Source of the DNA: Lentzea sp. NEAU-D7
GTDB taxonomy: Bacteria; Actinomycetota; Actinomycetes; Mycobacteriales; Pseudonocardiaceae
Length of the DNA stretch: 64,000 nucleotides
Direction of reading: 5' to 3'
NCBI RefSeq assembly: GCF_026242055.1
Contig: NZ_JAPJDL010000002.1
Coordinates: 310,001-374,000, forward strand
The notes under the pieces are model-generated. The model saw only the letters and a list, made by a program, of their open reading frames with translations, made no database searches and was not told where the DNA came from. Position numbers and translations under genes: made by a program. Shown here piece by piece: positions 51,243 to 59,728 of this stretch (within the stretch, counting starts at the first letter, position 1; the number at the start of each line of letters is the position of its first letter).

Positions 51243-52757
51243 ATGCGCGTACCGCTGATCACCACCGACTTCCTGGACCGGGCGTCGTTCGCGTTCGCGG
51301 CGACGACGGCGACCATCGACGAACCGGACCAGCCCGCGAAGCCGGTCGCGACGACGACGTACGCGGAGATGGCGACCCGCGTGCGCGCGTGGCAGGCCGG
51401 GTTCGACGCTCTGGGCGTCGGCGAGGGCGAACGGGTCGCCGTCGTCAGCCACAACTCCGCGCGGATGCTCGAACTGCTGCACGCGCTGCCCGGCAGCGGG
51501 CGGATCTGCGTGCCGGTCAACTTCCGCCTGCGGCCCGACGAGGTGAAGTACATCGTCGAGCACAGCGGCGCCTCGGCGTTGTTCGTCGACCCGGAACTGG
51601 AACTGGACGACGTCGTGGCGCGTCACCGGTTCACGCTCGGCGAGGAGTCGGAGTCGTTGCTTCGGTTCGATGTGGAGCCACGGCCGTGGAGCGCGCCCTC
51701 GGAGGACGCGACGGCGACCATCAACTACACGTCCGGCACGACCGCGCGCCCCAAGGGCGTGCAGCTGACGCACCGCAACATCTGGCTCAACGCGGTCACG
51801 TTCGCCATGCACACCCGTGCGTGGGAGGGCGACGTGTACATGCACGTGCTGCCGATGTTCCACTGCAACGGCTGGGGAATGCCGTTCGGGCTCGCCGGCC
51901 TCGGTGTGCCGCAAGTGGTGCTGCGCAAGGTCGACGGTGCCGAGATCCTGCGCCGTGTGCGCGACCACGGCGTCACGCTCATGTGCGGCGCACCGGCCGT
52001 GTGGAACGCAGTGCTGGACGCCGCCGCCTCGTGGGACGGCGAGATCCCCGGCCGTGACACCGTGCGGATCGTGTGCGCCGGTGCGCCGCCACCCTCGCGC
52101 ACGATCCAGCGCGTGACCGAGGAGCTCGGCTGGGAGTTCCTGCAGATCTACGGCCTGACCGAGACGGCGCCGCTACTGACCTTCAACCGCGCCCAGCCGG
52201 GGCCCCAGGGCGAGGAGAAGGCGAAGAAGCAGTCGCGGGCGGGCGCGCCGGCTCTGGGAGCGCAGCTGCGGATCTCGGAGAACGGCGAGGTGATGGCGCG
52301 CTCGAACGTCGTCATGGAGGGCTACTGGGAGAACCCGGAGTCGACCGCGGACGCGATCGAGGACGGCTGGTTCCACACCGGCGACGGCGGCTTCTTCGAC
52401 GAGGACGGCTACCTGACGATCTCGGACCGGAAGAAGGACGTGATCATCACCGGCGGCGAGAACGTCTCGTCCATCGAGGTCGAGGACTGCCTGTTCTCGC
52501 ACCCGGCCGTCGCCGAGGTCGCGGTGATCGGCGTGCCGCATGAGAAGTGGGGTGAAACGATCAAGGCGCTGGTCGTGCTCTCCGGCGAGGTCACCGAGGC
52601 CGAGCTGATCAAGCACTGCAAGGAGCGGCTCGCCGGGTACAAGGCGCCGACGTCGATCGAGTTCCGCGACACCATCCCGCGCACGGCGACCGGCAAGATC
52701 CAGAAGTTCAAGCTCCGCGAGCCGTACTGGGCGGGCCGGGACCGGGGCGTGAACTAG
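51243..52757 (+). CDS. acyl-CoA ligase (AMP-forming)
   Basis: It activates a carboxylic acid through an acyl-AMP. It has 504 residues. ATP site: NYTSGTTARPKGVQLTHRN; adenylate site: QIYGLTETAPL; hinge GDGGFFDEDGYLTISDRKKD; and the catalytic Lys in RTATGKIQKFKLREP. The length and motifs fit the medium/long-chain fatty-acid or aryl-CoA ligase class; the substrate is not defined. The C-terminal Lys in TGKIQK is the site acetylated in related ligases, which makes the sirtuin next to it a plausible regulator. Confidence 0.92.
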   Translation: MRVPLITTDFLDRASFAFAATTATIDEPDQPAKPVATTTYAEMATRVRAWQAGFDALGVGEGERVAVVSHNSARMLELLHALPGSGRICVPVNFRLRPDEVKYIVEHSGASALFVDPELELDDVVARHRFTLGEESESLLRFDVEPRPWSAPSEDATATINYTSGTTARPKGVQLTHRNIWLNAVTFAMHTRAWEGDVYMHVLPMFHCNGWGMPFGLAGLGVPQVVLRKVDGAEILRRVRDHGVTLMCGAPAVWNAVLDAAASWDGEIPGRDTVRIVCAGAPPPSRTIQRVTEELGWEFLQIYGLTETAPLLTFNRAQPGPQGEEKAKKQSRAGAPALGAQLRISENGEVMARSNVVMEGYWENPESTADAIEDGWFHTGDGGFFDEDGYLTISDRKKDVIITGGENVSSIEVEDCLFSHPAVAEVAVIGVPHEKWGETIKALVVLSGEVTEAELIKHCKERLAGYKAPTSIEFRDTIPRTATGKIQKFKLREPYWAGRDRGVN

Positions 52758-52901
52758 TCCACACCGGCGACACGCCGGACTCCGATCGTCCCAAAAGGAC
52801 CACCGACCGTGTTCCACTGTGACACGAGTGGTTGACGGTGCGTTAGTTCCAGATGCGCCGGATGCGTCTGATTGGTCTAATGCGGTTGGAGGTGATGTCC
52901 G

Positions 52902-54218
52902 GTGTTGACACGACTCTCCGCCGTGGTCGCGGTGTTGATGACGGCCGTCCTCACGGGGACCGCGGCCGCCGTGCCGCCCCCGCCGCCGAACCCGAGCGAC
53001 GCGGAGATCTCGGCGACGCGGGCGGAAGCGGACGCGAAGGCGGCCCGCGTGGGCGAGCTGACCGGGCGGCTCACGCAGGCCGAGTCACGCCTGCAGGAGC
53101 TGTTCGACGACGTCTCGTACAAGCGCGAGCTCGCCAACAAGGCGCGTGTCGACCTGGAGACGGCGATCTCCGAGGCCGAGGCGGCCCGGCGTGAGGCCGC
53201 CGCCGCCCGCGTCGAGGCCGACGCGGCCTCCGCCGCCGTGGAGAAGAGCCGCCTCGAACTGGACGAGTTCGCCGCGGCCTCCTACGCGCAGGGCACCACC
53301 GTCGGGTCCTTCTCCGCCTACATCGGCGCCAAGTCGCCGGAGGACCTGCTGGCCCGCGCCCAGATGCTGGAGGCGGTGTCGGCGTCCAGCCTGAACCGGC
53401 TCGACCAGGTCACGCGTGACCAGGGCACCGCCGCGAACCTCGACGCCGCCGCCCGCGCCGCGCTCACCAAGGCCGAGACGAAGCAGGCCGCCGCGGACGA
53501 GGCGAAGAAGGTCGCCGAGCAGGCCCAGCAGGTGGCGGTGGACGCGCACTCGGCGCAGGCCGCGGCGACCGAGGAGCTGCAGGCGAACAAGGACGCCGTC
53601 GAACGTGAGCTGGCCGCGGCGCGAGGCGCGGTCAACGGGCTGGAAGCGCAGCGCCAGCAGTACGACCAGTGGACCGAGGCCAAGCGGCGCGAGGACGAGG
53701 AGAACGCCCGCCGCGCCGCGGCGGCGGCTGCCGCGGCGGCCGCGCCCAAACCCCAGCCCCAGGCACCCCGCCCGATCGCGGCGGCGCCCGCGCCGTCCGG
53801 CAACCGCGTGCAGACCGTGATCAACCGGGCGCTGGCCCAGCGCGGTGTCATCTACGCGTGGGGCGGCGGCAACTACAACGGCCCGACGTACGGCGTGCGC
53901 GACGGCGGTGTCGCCGACTCGTACGGCGACTTCCGCAAGATCGGCTTCGACTGCTCCGGCCTGATGATGTACGCCTTCGCGGGCGTCGGCGTGTACCTGC
54001 CGCACTACAGCGGCTACCAGTACAACTCCGGCCGCAAGGTGCCGCTGTCGCAGATGGCCCCCGGCGACATGATCTTCTGGGGACCGGGCGGTGGCACGCA
54101 CGTGGCGTTGTACCTGGGCGGCGGGATGATGGTGGAGGCGCCGCATTCCGGTGCCGTGGTGCGGATCTCGCCCGTGCGGTACGGCGGCATCATGCCGTAC
54201 GTGACCCGGATGCTGTGA
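52902..54218 (+). CDS. RipA-like NlpC/P60 peptidoglycan hydrolase
   Basis: It cleaves stem peptides of the cell wall, probably at cell division. It has 438 residues. GTG at 52902 has GGAGG at 52888-52892. A signal peptide (MLTRLSAVVAVLMTAVLTGT) is followed by a long coiled-coil (about 35-275) rich in Ala, Glu and Arg, a Pro/Ala/Gln link, and the NlpC/P60 domain from about residue 310. The catalytic Cys is residue 351 in FDCSGLMMYAF, the His residue 400 in GGTHVALYLG. It is like RipA/RipC of Mycobacterium with a coiled-coil that can hold it inactive. Confidence 0.92.
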   Translation: MLTRLSAVVAVLMTAVLTGTAAAVPPPPPNPSDAEISATRAEADAKAARVGELTGRLTQAESRLQELFDDVSYKRELANKARVDLETAISEAEAARREAAAARVEADAASAAVEKSRLELDEFAAASYAQGTTVGSFSAYIGAKSPEDLLARAQMLEAVSASSLNRLDQVTRDQGTAANLDAAARAALTKAETKQAAADEAKKVAEQAQQVAVDAHSAQAAATEELQANKDAVERELAAARGAVNGLEAQRQQYDQWTEAKRREDEENARRAAAAAAAAAAPKPQPQAPRPIAAAPAPSGNRVQTVINRALAQRGVIYAWGGGNYNGPTYGVRDGGVADSYGDFRKIGFDCSGLMMYAFAGVGVYLPHYSGYQYNSGRKVPLSQMAPGDMIFWGPGGGTHVALYLGGGMMVEAPHSGAVVRISPVRYGGIMPYVTRML

Positions 54219-54330
54219 CCCGTTCGCACGGCGGCGTTCCGAATCCCCGATATCGCTGGTGCGTGGTGATCTCGTCATGCATGATGTCGCTCCGCGATCA
54301 GCGGGACCATTTGGACCTGGGGGATTCATC

Positions 54331-55239
54331 ATGCGCGTGGCCGCGTTGTGCGCTGCCGTCATCACCGTCCTGACGGCCGCCGTGCCGGCTCAGGCACAGT
54401 CCGGTTGTGTCTGGAGACCGACCGATCTGCCGCTCCCGGCGTCCGCGCCCAGCGGCACGCTGAGCGCCGCCAGCCCGGACGGCAGGTACTTCGCCGGGCA
54501 GGTCGAGGAGGGCGTGCTGCTGCTCTGGCACGACCGGGAGCTGATCGAGCTGCCGGGCACGGAGAGCGCCTGGAGGGTGGCCGGCGTGAACGGGAGCGGG
54601 CACGTCGCGGCCATGGACGACATCGGGGCCTTCGTGTACCGCGACGGCGGCAAGCAGCACCTGCCGGTGCCCGCCGGGCGCAAGGGCTACGCCAAGGACA
54701 TCAACGAGCTCGGCGACGTCGTCGGGTACCTCGACGGCGGGAACACGACGATCGTGTGGAAGGCCACGAACCCCGGCGCGTACGAGCTGATCGAGACCGC
54801 GAACGCCGTCGCGATCGACGACGAGGGCCGCATCGCGTTCCGCAGCGGGGTGATCCGGTCGGCCGACGGCACCTCGGTGCGGATCGCGGGCTATCCCGCC
54901 GTGCAGATCGAGAAGTTCCAGGGCGGCAGGGTGATCGGCCGCGTGGACCGCGCGTTCACCAAGTTGCGGGAGTGGACCCCGGCCGGCGCGGTCGTGCGCG
55001 ACTACGTGATCAACCCGAGCAGCCCGATCGGCATCAACCGCGACGGCCTGCTCGCCAGCGGCTACTTCAGCTCCGGCAACAGGTACGGCGCGTGGCAGGG
55101 CAGCACGCTCGTGGGCGATGTCGGATCCAGCTCCGACCTGCACGTCGTGGGCGTGACGGACACCGGCCTGCTGGCGGGCTTCCGCCGGTGGCGCGCCGAG
55201 GACAACTTCTGGGGACCGTCCACCTGGGCCTGTTCCTAG
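54331..55239 (+). CDS. secreted hypothetical protein with propeller-like repeats
   Basis: It has 302 residues. A signal peptide (MRVAALCAAVITVLTAAVPAQA) is cut near residue 22. The mature part has repeats of the kind HVAAMDDIGAFVYRDGGKQH, INELGDVVGYLDGGNTTIVW, IDDEGRIAFRSGVIR, INRDGLLASGYFSSGN, each about 40 residues with the pattern of hydrophobic strand, N/D-G turn, hydrophobic strand. A beta-propeller of HAF-repeat type is possible. ATG at 54331 is chosen over an upstream GTG because of the signal peptide. Two cysteines only (near each end) could form a disulfide. It ends near a terminator. Confidence 0.7.
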   Translation: MRVAALCAAVITVLTAAVPAQAQSGCVWRPTDLPLPASAPSGTLSAASPDGRYFAGQVEEGVLLLWHDRELIELPGTESAWRVAGVNGSGHVAAMDDIGAFVYRDGGKQHLPVPAGRKGYAKDINELGDVVGYLDGGNTTIVWKATNPGAYELIETANAVAIDDEGRIAFRSGVIRSADGTSVRIAGYPAVQIEKFQGGRVIGRVDRAFTKLREWTPAGAVVRDYVINPSSPIGINRDGLLASGYFSSGNRYGAWQGSTLVGDVGSSSDLHVVGVTDTGLLAGFRRWRAEDNFWGPSTWACS

Positions 55240-55250
55240 CCGATGCCGGT

Positions 55251-55280
55251 CGGTGGCCTGCTCGCGCGAGCAGGCCACCG
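55251..55280. terminator. strong bidirectional terminator
   Basis: CGGTGGCCTGCTCG (55251-55264) is followed after two bases by its complement CGAGCAGGCCACCG (55267-55280), a nearly perfect 14-bp stem. It stands between the convergent secreted protein and acetyltransferase genes. Confidence 0.85.
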
Positions 55281-55344
55281 GAGTTCGTCAGGCGGCGCCG
55301 AGGCACAGCGGGTGCGCCTTCGTGGCGGCGGGACTGTTCGGTGA

Positions 55345-55830
55345 TCATGAAATCCGCAGGTCGCGTGCCCAGAGCTGGCCTGTCACGGCGTGGCCGAAGC
55401 TGTGCTGCGGGGTCTCTTCCCGGAGCTCGAACCCGTGTGCCTCGTAGATCTTCCGCGCGGACTTCAATCCGTCGACGGTCCACAACACCATGCGCGCGTA
55501 GCCGGCCTTCTGCGCAAACTCGACGCACGTGCTGACGAGTTTGTTGCCCGCTCCGTGTCCACGCGCGTCCGGATGCACGAGCAGCACACGCAACTTCGCC
55601 GTCGTGTCGTCCTCACGGACGCAGAACACGCATCCGACGCGCTGGCCGTCGAGCTCGGCGATCCACGCACCCTCTCCCGCGGGATCGTGGTCCACCGCGT
55701 AGTCGCCGACGATCTTGGCCACCATCGCCTCGAACGACGTGTCCCAGTCGTGCTCCTGCGCGTAGAGCTCGCCGTGCGCCTGCACCACCCAGCCGAGGTC
55801 GCCGGGGTGGCCGAGCGGGCGGATCAGCAT
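55345..55830 (-). CDS. GNAT-family acetyltransferase
   Basis: It has 161 residues. The acetyl-CoA site is LRVLLVHPDARGHGAGNKLV (R-G-x-G-A/G type), followed by YARMVLWTVDGLKSARKIYE and the terminal FELREETPQHSFGH. This pattern is common in GNATs fused to or replacing MarR-type regulators. The substrate is unknown. ATG at 55830 has GGAGG upstream. It is divergent from a TetR regulator with an operator dyad at 55842-55861 between their starts, so it is likely controlled by it. Confidence 0.88.
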   Translation of the reverse strand: MLIRPLGHPGDLGWVVQAHGELYAQEHDWDTSFEAMVAKIVGDYAVDHDPAGEGAWIAELDGQRVGCVFCVREDDTTAKLRVLLVHPDARGHGAGNKLVSTCVEFAQKAGYARMVLWTVDGLKSARKIYEAHGFELREETPQHSFGHAVTGQLWARDLRIS

Positions 55831-55841
55831 GGTTCGCCTCC

Positions 55842-55861
55842 ACTGACACGAGTGTTTCAGT
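55842..55861. promoter_or_regulatory. TetR-type operator
   Basis: ACTGACACGAGTGTTTCAGT is an imperfect palindrome: arms ACTGA.AC and GT.TCAGT agree at 7 of 10 positions. It lies in the 48-base gap between the divergent acetyltransferase and TetR genes, overlapping the probable -35 region of the latter. Confidence 0.5.
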
Positions 55862-55878
55862 AATGCGAGAATAGCGCC

Positions 55879-56400
55879 ATGCCGTCCGCCCGCGAGACCG
55901 AACTGCTCGAAGCCGCCTACCGGTACGTCCTGACCCACGGCCTGGCCGACGTGTCGCTGCGGCCGTTGGCGGCGGCCATCGGGTCCAGCACGCGCGTACT
56001 GCTCTACCTGTTCGGCAGCAAGGAAGGCCTGGTCAAGGCACTGCTGGCGCGAGCGCGTGCCGACGAGCTGGCGCTGCTCGGCGACATCGGCACCGGGCCC
56101 GGCGTGGTCGCGCGGTTGTGGGAGTGGCTGTCCGCGCCCGCGCATCGGCCGTTGCTGACCTTGTGGCTGGAGGCGTACGCACGCTCTCTCGTGGAGCCTG
56201 ACGGGCCGTGGGCCGGCTTCGCGCGTGCGACCGTGGAGGACTGGTTGGAGGTGTTGCGGGCCGCTCAGCCTCGGGACGTGCGCGACACTGACGCGGGGCT
56301 GGCGGCGCGCACTCGTGAGCTCGCGTTGTTGCGGGGTGCGTTGCTCGACCTGCTGGCGACGGGGGAGGCGGAGCGCGTCCTCAGCGCAGTTCGAGGATGA
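55879..56400 (+). CDS. TetR-family repressor
   Basis: It has 173 residues. The N-terminal helix-turn-helix is TELLEAAYRYVLTHGLADVS followed by LRPLAAAIGSSTRVLLYLFG and SKEGLVKALL. The remaining helices make a ligand pocket and dimer face. The ATG at 55879 lies 6 bases after GAGAAT, suggesting a leaderless mRNA. It probably represses itself and the divergent acetyltransferase through the dyad at 55842. Its last 20 bases overlap the next gene, read from the other side. Confidence 0.88.
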   Translation: MPSARETELLEAAYRYVLTHGLADVSLRPLAAAIGSSTRVLLYLFGSKEGLVKALLARARADELALLGDIGTGPGVVARLWEWLSAPAHRPLLTLWLEAYARSLVEPDGPWAGFARATVEDWLEVLRAAQPRDVRDTDAGLAARTRELALLRGALLDLLATGEAERVLSAVRG

Positions 56401-57112
56401 CGTTGTCCGCGGACTCGCCGCCGCCCGGTCCGTGGTGCCCGATGATCTCGACGATCCGGTCGAACAGCGTGGGGCCCTCGCCGCGGCGCGCCGCCTCGAT
56501 CCTCGCCCGGAGGCGGTCGCGGTGGGTGGGGTGGCAGCCCCGCAGCGTGTCTTCGAGCCACTCGACCGTCGCGGGGTGCCCGAGCGCGACCCGTGACCGC
56601 GCCGAGTTGCGCCACTCGAAGACCCAGCCGAGATCGGGCGTGCCGAAGCCGCCGCGCAGGATGTCGTTGAAGGCGTCGAGGTTGCCTTCCCACGTGTAGT
56701 CGTCGAGCAGTTTGGTGAACTCCCGGGCGAAGCCGTCGAAGTCGGTGAACAGGGCGCCGTCCACGACCAGCACGGGCAGCTCGCCCGGTTCGGCCGTGAA
56801 ACCGAGCCGGGCCAGCATCTCCGCGCTGTCGGTGTCGCCCCTGTCGACCTGGACGAGCACGCCGGAACCCGTCGCGCGCAACGAGGCCGCGACGGCCGCG
56901 GCGACGAGCGGACCGGGTGCGGCCGAGGCGTGGGAGAGCCAGGTCCTGCCCATGTGGGCGGTGACGAGTGACGCGGCCACGACGCCCTCGGCCTCCGCCA
57001 CGAAGCTGGACGACGGCCAGCCGAAGAGCCGCCACCAGCCGACCTGCGACTCACCCAGCAGGCCGATGAGGGCCTCGTGGTCCTCGTCGCGGACCGGTCG
57101 CACGCCGTTCAT
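56381..57112 (-). CDS. fusion of a GNAT-like domain and a barstar-like domain
   Basis: It has 243 residues. Residues 1-113 resemble a GNAT fold (VRPVRDEDHEALIGLLGESQ, FVAEAEGVVAASLVTAHMG, ARLGFTAE), but the acetyl-CoA loop is degenerate. From about residue 114 the sequence matches the barstar family: FTDFDGFAREFTKLLDDYTW, then EGNLDAFNDILRGGFGTP and EWRNSARSRVALGHPATVEW. Barstar inhibits RNases of the barnase type. No RNase gene lies beside it. ATG at 57112 is chosen; GTG at 57163 would add 17 residues. It is divergent from the oxidoreductase at 57181. Confidence 0.78.
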   Translation of the reverse strand: MNGVRPVRDEDHEALIGLLGESQVGWWRLFGWPSSSFVAEAEGVVAASLVTAHMGRTWLSHASAAPGPLVAAAVAASLRATGSGVLVQVDRGDTDSAEMLARLGFTAEPGELPVLVVDGALFTDFDGFAREFTKLLDDYTWEGNLDAFNDILRGGFGTPDLGWVFEWRNSARSRVALGHPATVEWLEDTLRGCHPTHRDRLRARIEAARRGEGPTLFDRIVEIIGHHGPGGGESADNVILELR

Positions 57113-57168
57113 CGGCAGATCCGGCACCGGACCCGGCGCGCGGCGGTGGATCGTTGCGTTCACCCGAC

Positions 57169-57174
57169 TAGTTT
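57169..57174 (+). promoter_or_regulatory. candidate -10 box, leaderless start for the oxidoreductase
   Basis: TAGTTT lies 6 bases before the GTG at 57181. It sits between divergent genes. Confidence 0.38.
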
Positions 57175-57180
57175 GACGGG

Positions 57181-57822
57181 GTGAAGGTAGTGATTTTCGG
57201 TGCGTCCGGAATGGTGGGTCAGGGCGCGCTGCGCGAGAGCCTGCTCGACCCCGCCGTGGAATCCGTTGTGACCGTGGGACGCTCGCCGTCGAGCACGAGC
57301 GATCCCAAGCTGCGGCACGTCGTGCACGCCGACTTCGGCGACCTGACGCCGATCGCCTCGGAACTGGCCGGCGCGGACGCGTGCTTCTACTGCATGGGCG
57401 TGACGTCCGCCGGTCTGACCGAGGCCGAGTACACGCCCGTGACGCACGACTACGCGCTGGAGGCCGCACGGGTCGTTGGCGGCACCTTCGTGTACGTGTC
57501 CGGTGAGGGCGCTGACGCCGGAAGCAAGACGATGTGGGCGCGGGTGAAGGGGCGGACGGAGAACGAGCTGCTGGCGCTGGACCGGCCGGTGTTCGTGCTG
57601 CGGCCGGGCTTCATCCAGCCACTGCACGGGATCAAGTCGCGCACCCGCATCTACCGCTACATCTACTCGTGGTCCTCGTGGCTGTTCCCCGTGCTGCGCA
57701 AGGTGGCGCCGAAGTACGTCACGACCACCGAGCTCGTGGGACGCGCGATGGTGGCGCTGGCCAAGGGCGCACCCGCGGACCGCGTGCTGCGCAGCGACGG
57801 GATCAACGGGGTGGCGGCATGA
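57181..57822 (+). CDS. NAD(P)-binding short-chain/epimerase-like protein
   Basis: It has 213 residues. The N-terminus KVVIFGASGMVGQGALRESL is a Rossmann motif (GxxGxxG), followed by CFYCMGVTSAGLTEAEYTPV and FVYVSGEGADAGSKTMWARV, where a Lys follows the conserved YVSG-like strand. It resembles atypical extended SDRs (NmrA/epimerase type) without a clear Tyr-x3-Lys site. C-terminal RGPGFI-like LRPGFIQPLHGIKSRTRIYR is typical. The substrate is unknown. The stop overlaps the ATG of the next gene. Confidence 0.82.
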   Translation: MKVVIFGASGMVGQGALRESLLDPAVESVVTVGRSPSSTSDPKLRHVVHADFGDLTPIASELAGADACFYCMGVTSAGLTEAEYTPVTHDYALEAARVVGGTFVYVSGEGADAGSKTMWARVKGRTENELLALDRPVFVLRPGFIQPLHGIKSRTRIYRYIYSWSSWLFPVLRKVAPKYVTTTELVGRAMVALAKGAPADRVLRSDGINGVAA

Positions 57823-58208
57823 CGCTCGACGAGGCGATCCGCGAGTACCAGGAAGACGGTCACGAGGTCACCCACGTCGTCGAGTCCGTGTGCGGCGGAT
57901 GTGGCGGCACGTCGTTCACGGTGCAGCTGACCGAGGACCAGGCGATGCGCCGGACCTGCCTCGGCTGCGGGCTCGCGGAGTTCATCGGCGACTCCGACGA
58001 GCACTGGGACCCCGACGACGCGGAGGAGTGCGAGTGCACGTGCGGCGGCGAGGAGTTCGCCGCCGCGCTCGGGTCGTCGTGCGGCCCGGACGGCGAGGTG
58101 CGCTGGCTGACCGTCGGGCTGCGGTGCCTGAAGTGCGGGCTGTGCGGCGTCTACGAGGACTGGAAGATCGACTACCTGCCGAGCGGGCACCTGGTCACGC
58201 GGGCTTGA
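57819..58208 (+). CDS. zinc-ribbon hypothetical protein
   Basis: It has 129 residues with four CxxC-type motifs: CGGCGGTS, CLGCGL, CECTCGG and CLKCGLCG, so probably two zinc sites. In between are acidic stretches (DSDEHWDPDDAEE). ATG at 57819 overlaps the preceding stop, so it is translated with the oxidoreductase. No family is recognised. Its last 14 bases overlap the hydrolase gene on the opposite strand. Confidence 0.7.
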   Translation: MTLDEAIREYQEDGHEVTHVVESVCGGCGGTSFTVQLTEDQAMRRTCLGCGLAEFIGDSDEHWDPDDAEECECTCGGEEFAAALGSSCGPDGEVRWLTVGLRCLKCGLCGVYEDWKIDYLPSGHLVTRA

Positions 58209-58752
58209 ACGCGTCCTCGGTCTTGACGACGCCCGCGCTGCGGCCGGGCGCGGTGTGGTTCTCCCAGTAGAGGTTGGTGTGGGAGATGACCTTGTCCGGG
58301 GTGGGAGCGCCGTACTCCGACAGGTCCTCGGTCGTGTGCGCGTCGCTGACCAGAAGGGCGTCGTAGCCGCGCACGAGGGCGCCGTGCAGCGTCGAGCGGA
58401 TGCACTCGTCGGTCTGCGCACCGGACACCACGAGGCTGCCGATTCCCCTGCCCGCCAGCACTTCTTCCAGGTCGGTCGCCTCGAACGAGTCGGCGTAGGT
58501 CTTGTGCACCACCGGTTCGCCCTCGGCCGGCTTCAGCTCGGACACGAACTGCCAGCCGTCGGACCCCTTGGGCATGTGCTCGGCGTTGCTGTGCTGCACC
58601 CACACGACGTCGACGCCGGCCGCGCGCGCCTTGTCGACGAGGGTGGCCACGTTGGCGACGACCTCGTCGCGGTTGTGGGCGTCGTTCACCACGTCGTTCT
58701 GCACGTCGATCACGAGCAACGCGGTGCTGGGGCGGTTCGCCAGAGTCGTCAC
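58195..58752 (-). CDS. isochorismatase-family cysteine hydrolase
   Basis: It has 185 residues and the complete Asp-Lys-Cys triad: Asp16 in VIDVQND, Lys84 in VVHKTYADSF and Cys117 in SGAQTDECIRST. The family hydrolyses amides and esters such as nicotinamide, N-carbamoylsarcosine or isochorismate; the substrate is unknown. GTG at 58752 lies 6 bases after TAGGCT (58759-58764). It lies downstream of a GlxA-type regulator and a second hydrolase of the same family, from which its transcript may be separate. Confidence 0.88.
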   Translation of the reverse strand: MTTLANRPSTALLVIDVQNDVVNDAHNRDEVVANVATLVDKARAAGVDVVWVQHSNAEHMPKGSDGWQFVSELKPAEGEPVVHKTYADSFEATDLEEVLAGRGIGSLVVSGAQTDECIRSTLHGALVRGYDALLVSDAHTTEDLSEYGAPTPDKVISHTNLYWENHTAPGRSAGVVKTEDAFKPA

Positions 58753-58758
58753 CCGGCC

Positions 58759-58764
58759 AGCCTA
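58759..58764 (-). promoter_or_regulatory. candidate -10 box, leaderless start for the first hydrolase
   Basis: On the minus strand TAGGCT lies 6 bases before the GTG at 58752. A -35 is not obvious. Confidence 0.4.
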
Positions 58765-58825
58765 GGCCGGTTCCGAAGGCGTGCAAGGGTGTTCCGTCGA
58801 CTGTGGACGGCCGCACGCGTGCGGC

Positions 58826-59728
58826 TCAGCGGGAACGCAGTCTGCGCAGCATCCGCGCGTCTTCGAAACCGACGTTGCGCGCTGCCGTCTCCACCGTGGC
58901 GCCTTGACCGATCAGGTGCTCGGCTCGTTCGACGCGCAACGCCTGCTGGTACTTCAACGGCGTCATGCCCGTCGCACGGCCGAACAACCGTGTCACGGTC
59001 CGTTCGCTGCACCCGGCGTGGACGGCGAGCTCCGAGAGGGAAAGGCGCTCGGCGAGCCGTGACTCGATGACGTCCTGAATGCGGTGCACCGTCTCGTTGA
59101 TGTGCGACCGATGCCGCATCAGCACGCTGGCCTGCTGGTCGTCGCCGTTCCTGCGCGCGTAGATGACCATCGTCCGTGCGATCGCGGCGGCCACGGCGGG
59201 CCCATGACGAACGGCGACGAGATGCAACGCGAGGTCGATACCGCTCGCGATGCCCGCGGACGTCACGACCCTGTTGTCCTCCACGAACAAGACGTCACGC
59301 ACGACCTGCGCGGCCGGATAACGCCGTGCGAGCTCTTCTTGCAGCTCGTGATGGGTGGTGCAACGCCTGCCGTCGAGCAAACCGGCGCGTCCCAACGCAT
59401 CTGCACCGGCACACACACTCGCCACCGTGCCGCCGCCGTCGTGGTGCGCGCGCAGCCACGCCAACGCGCGTTCGCTCAAGTGACCGGTCCCCGCGATCTT
59501 CGGCGACCGCCACCCCGGCACGAACACGAGGTCGTCCACCGCGAGAGAGGGCAACTCACGCGACGCTCCGAGCGGCACGCCCTGATGGCTGAGCACGGTG
59601 TCCGCGTCGCCCACGTAGGACAACGCATACCCGTTCACGAGATCGGCAGCGCTGGAGAACACCTGCGCCGGCCCCGCGAGGTCGAGCAGGTGCACACCAG
59701 GTATGAGCAGGAAGACGACTCTGGTCAC
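58826..59728 (-). CDS. GlxA-family AraC-type regulator
   Basis: It has 300 residues. Residues 1-185 are a DJ-1/PfpI-like domain (VVFLLIPGVHLLDLAGPAQV) with Cys106 in SVCAGADALGRAG. Residues about 215-300 are two AraC helix-turn-helices (LSLSELAVHAGCSERTVTRL, VETAARNVGFEDARMLRRL). The protein stops four residues after the last motif, a little shorter than many relatives. GTG at 59728 overlaps the stop of the second hydrolase, so they are co-translated. It probably controls these two hydrolase genes in response to a small metabolite. Confidence 0.9.
   Translation of the reverse strand: MTRVVFLLIPGVHLLDLAGPAQVFSSAADLVNGYALSYVGDADTVLSHQGVPLGASRELPSLAVDDLVFVPGWRSPKIAGTGHLSERALAWLRAHHDGGGTVASVCAGADALGRAGLLDGRRCTTHHELQEELARRYPAAQVVRDVLFVEDNRVVTSAGIASGIDLALHLVAVRHGPAVAAAIARTMVIYARRNGDDQQASVLMRHRSHINETVHRIQDVIESRLAERLSLSELAVHAGCSERTVTRLFGRATGMTPLKYQQALRVERAEHLIGQGATVETAARNVGFEDARMLRRLRSR

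Noticed and set aside
53146-53820. Arg/Pro/Ser-rich frames inside the RipA-like gene
   Set aside because: They are out-of-frame readings of the Ala/Glu coiled-coil coding sequence.
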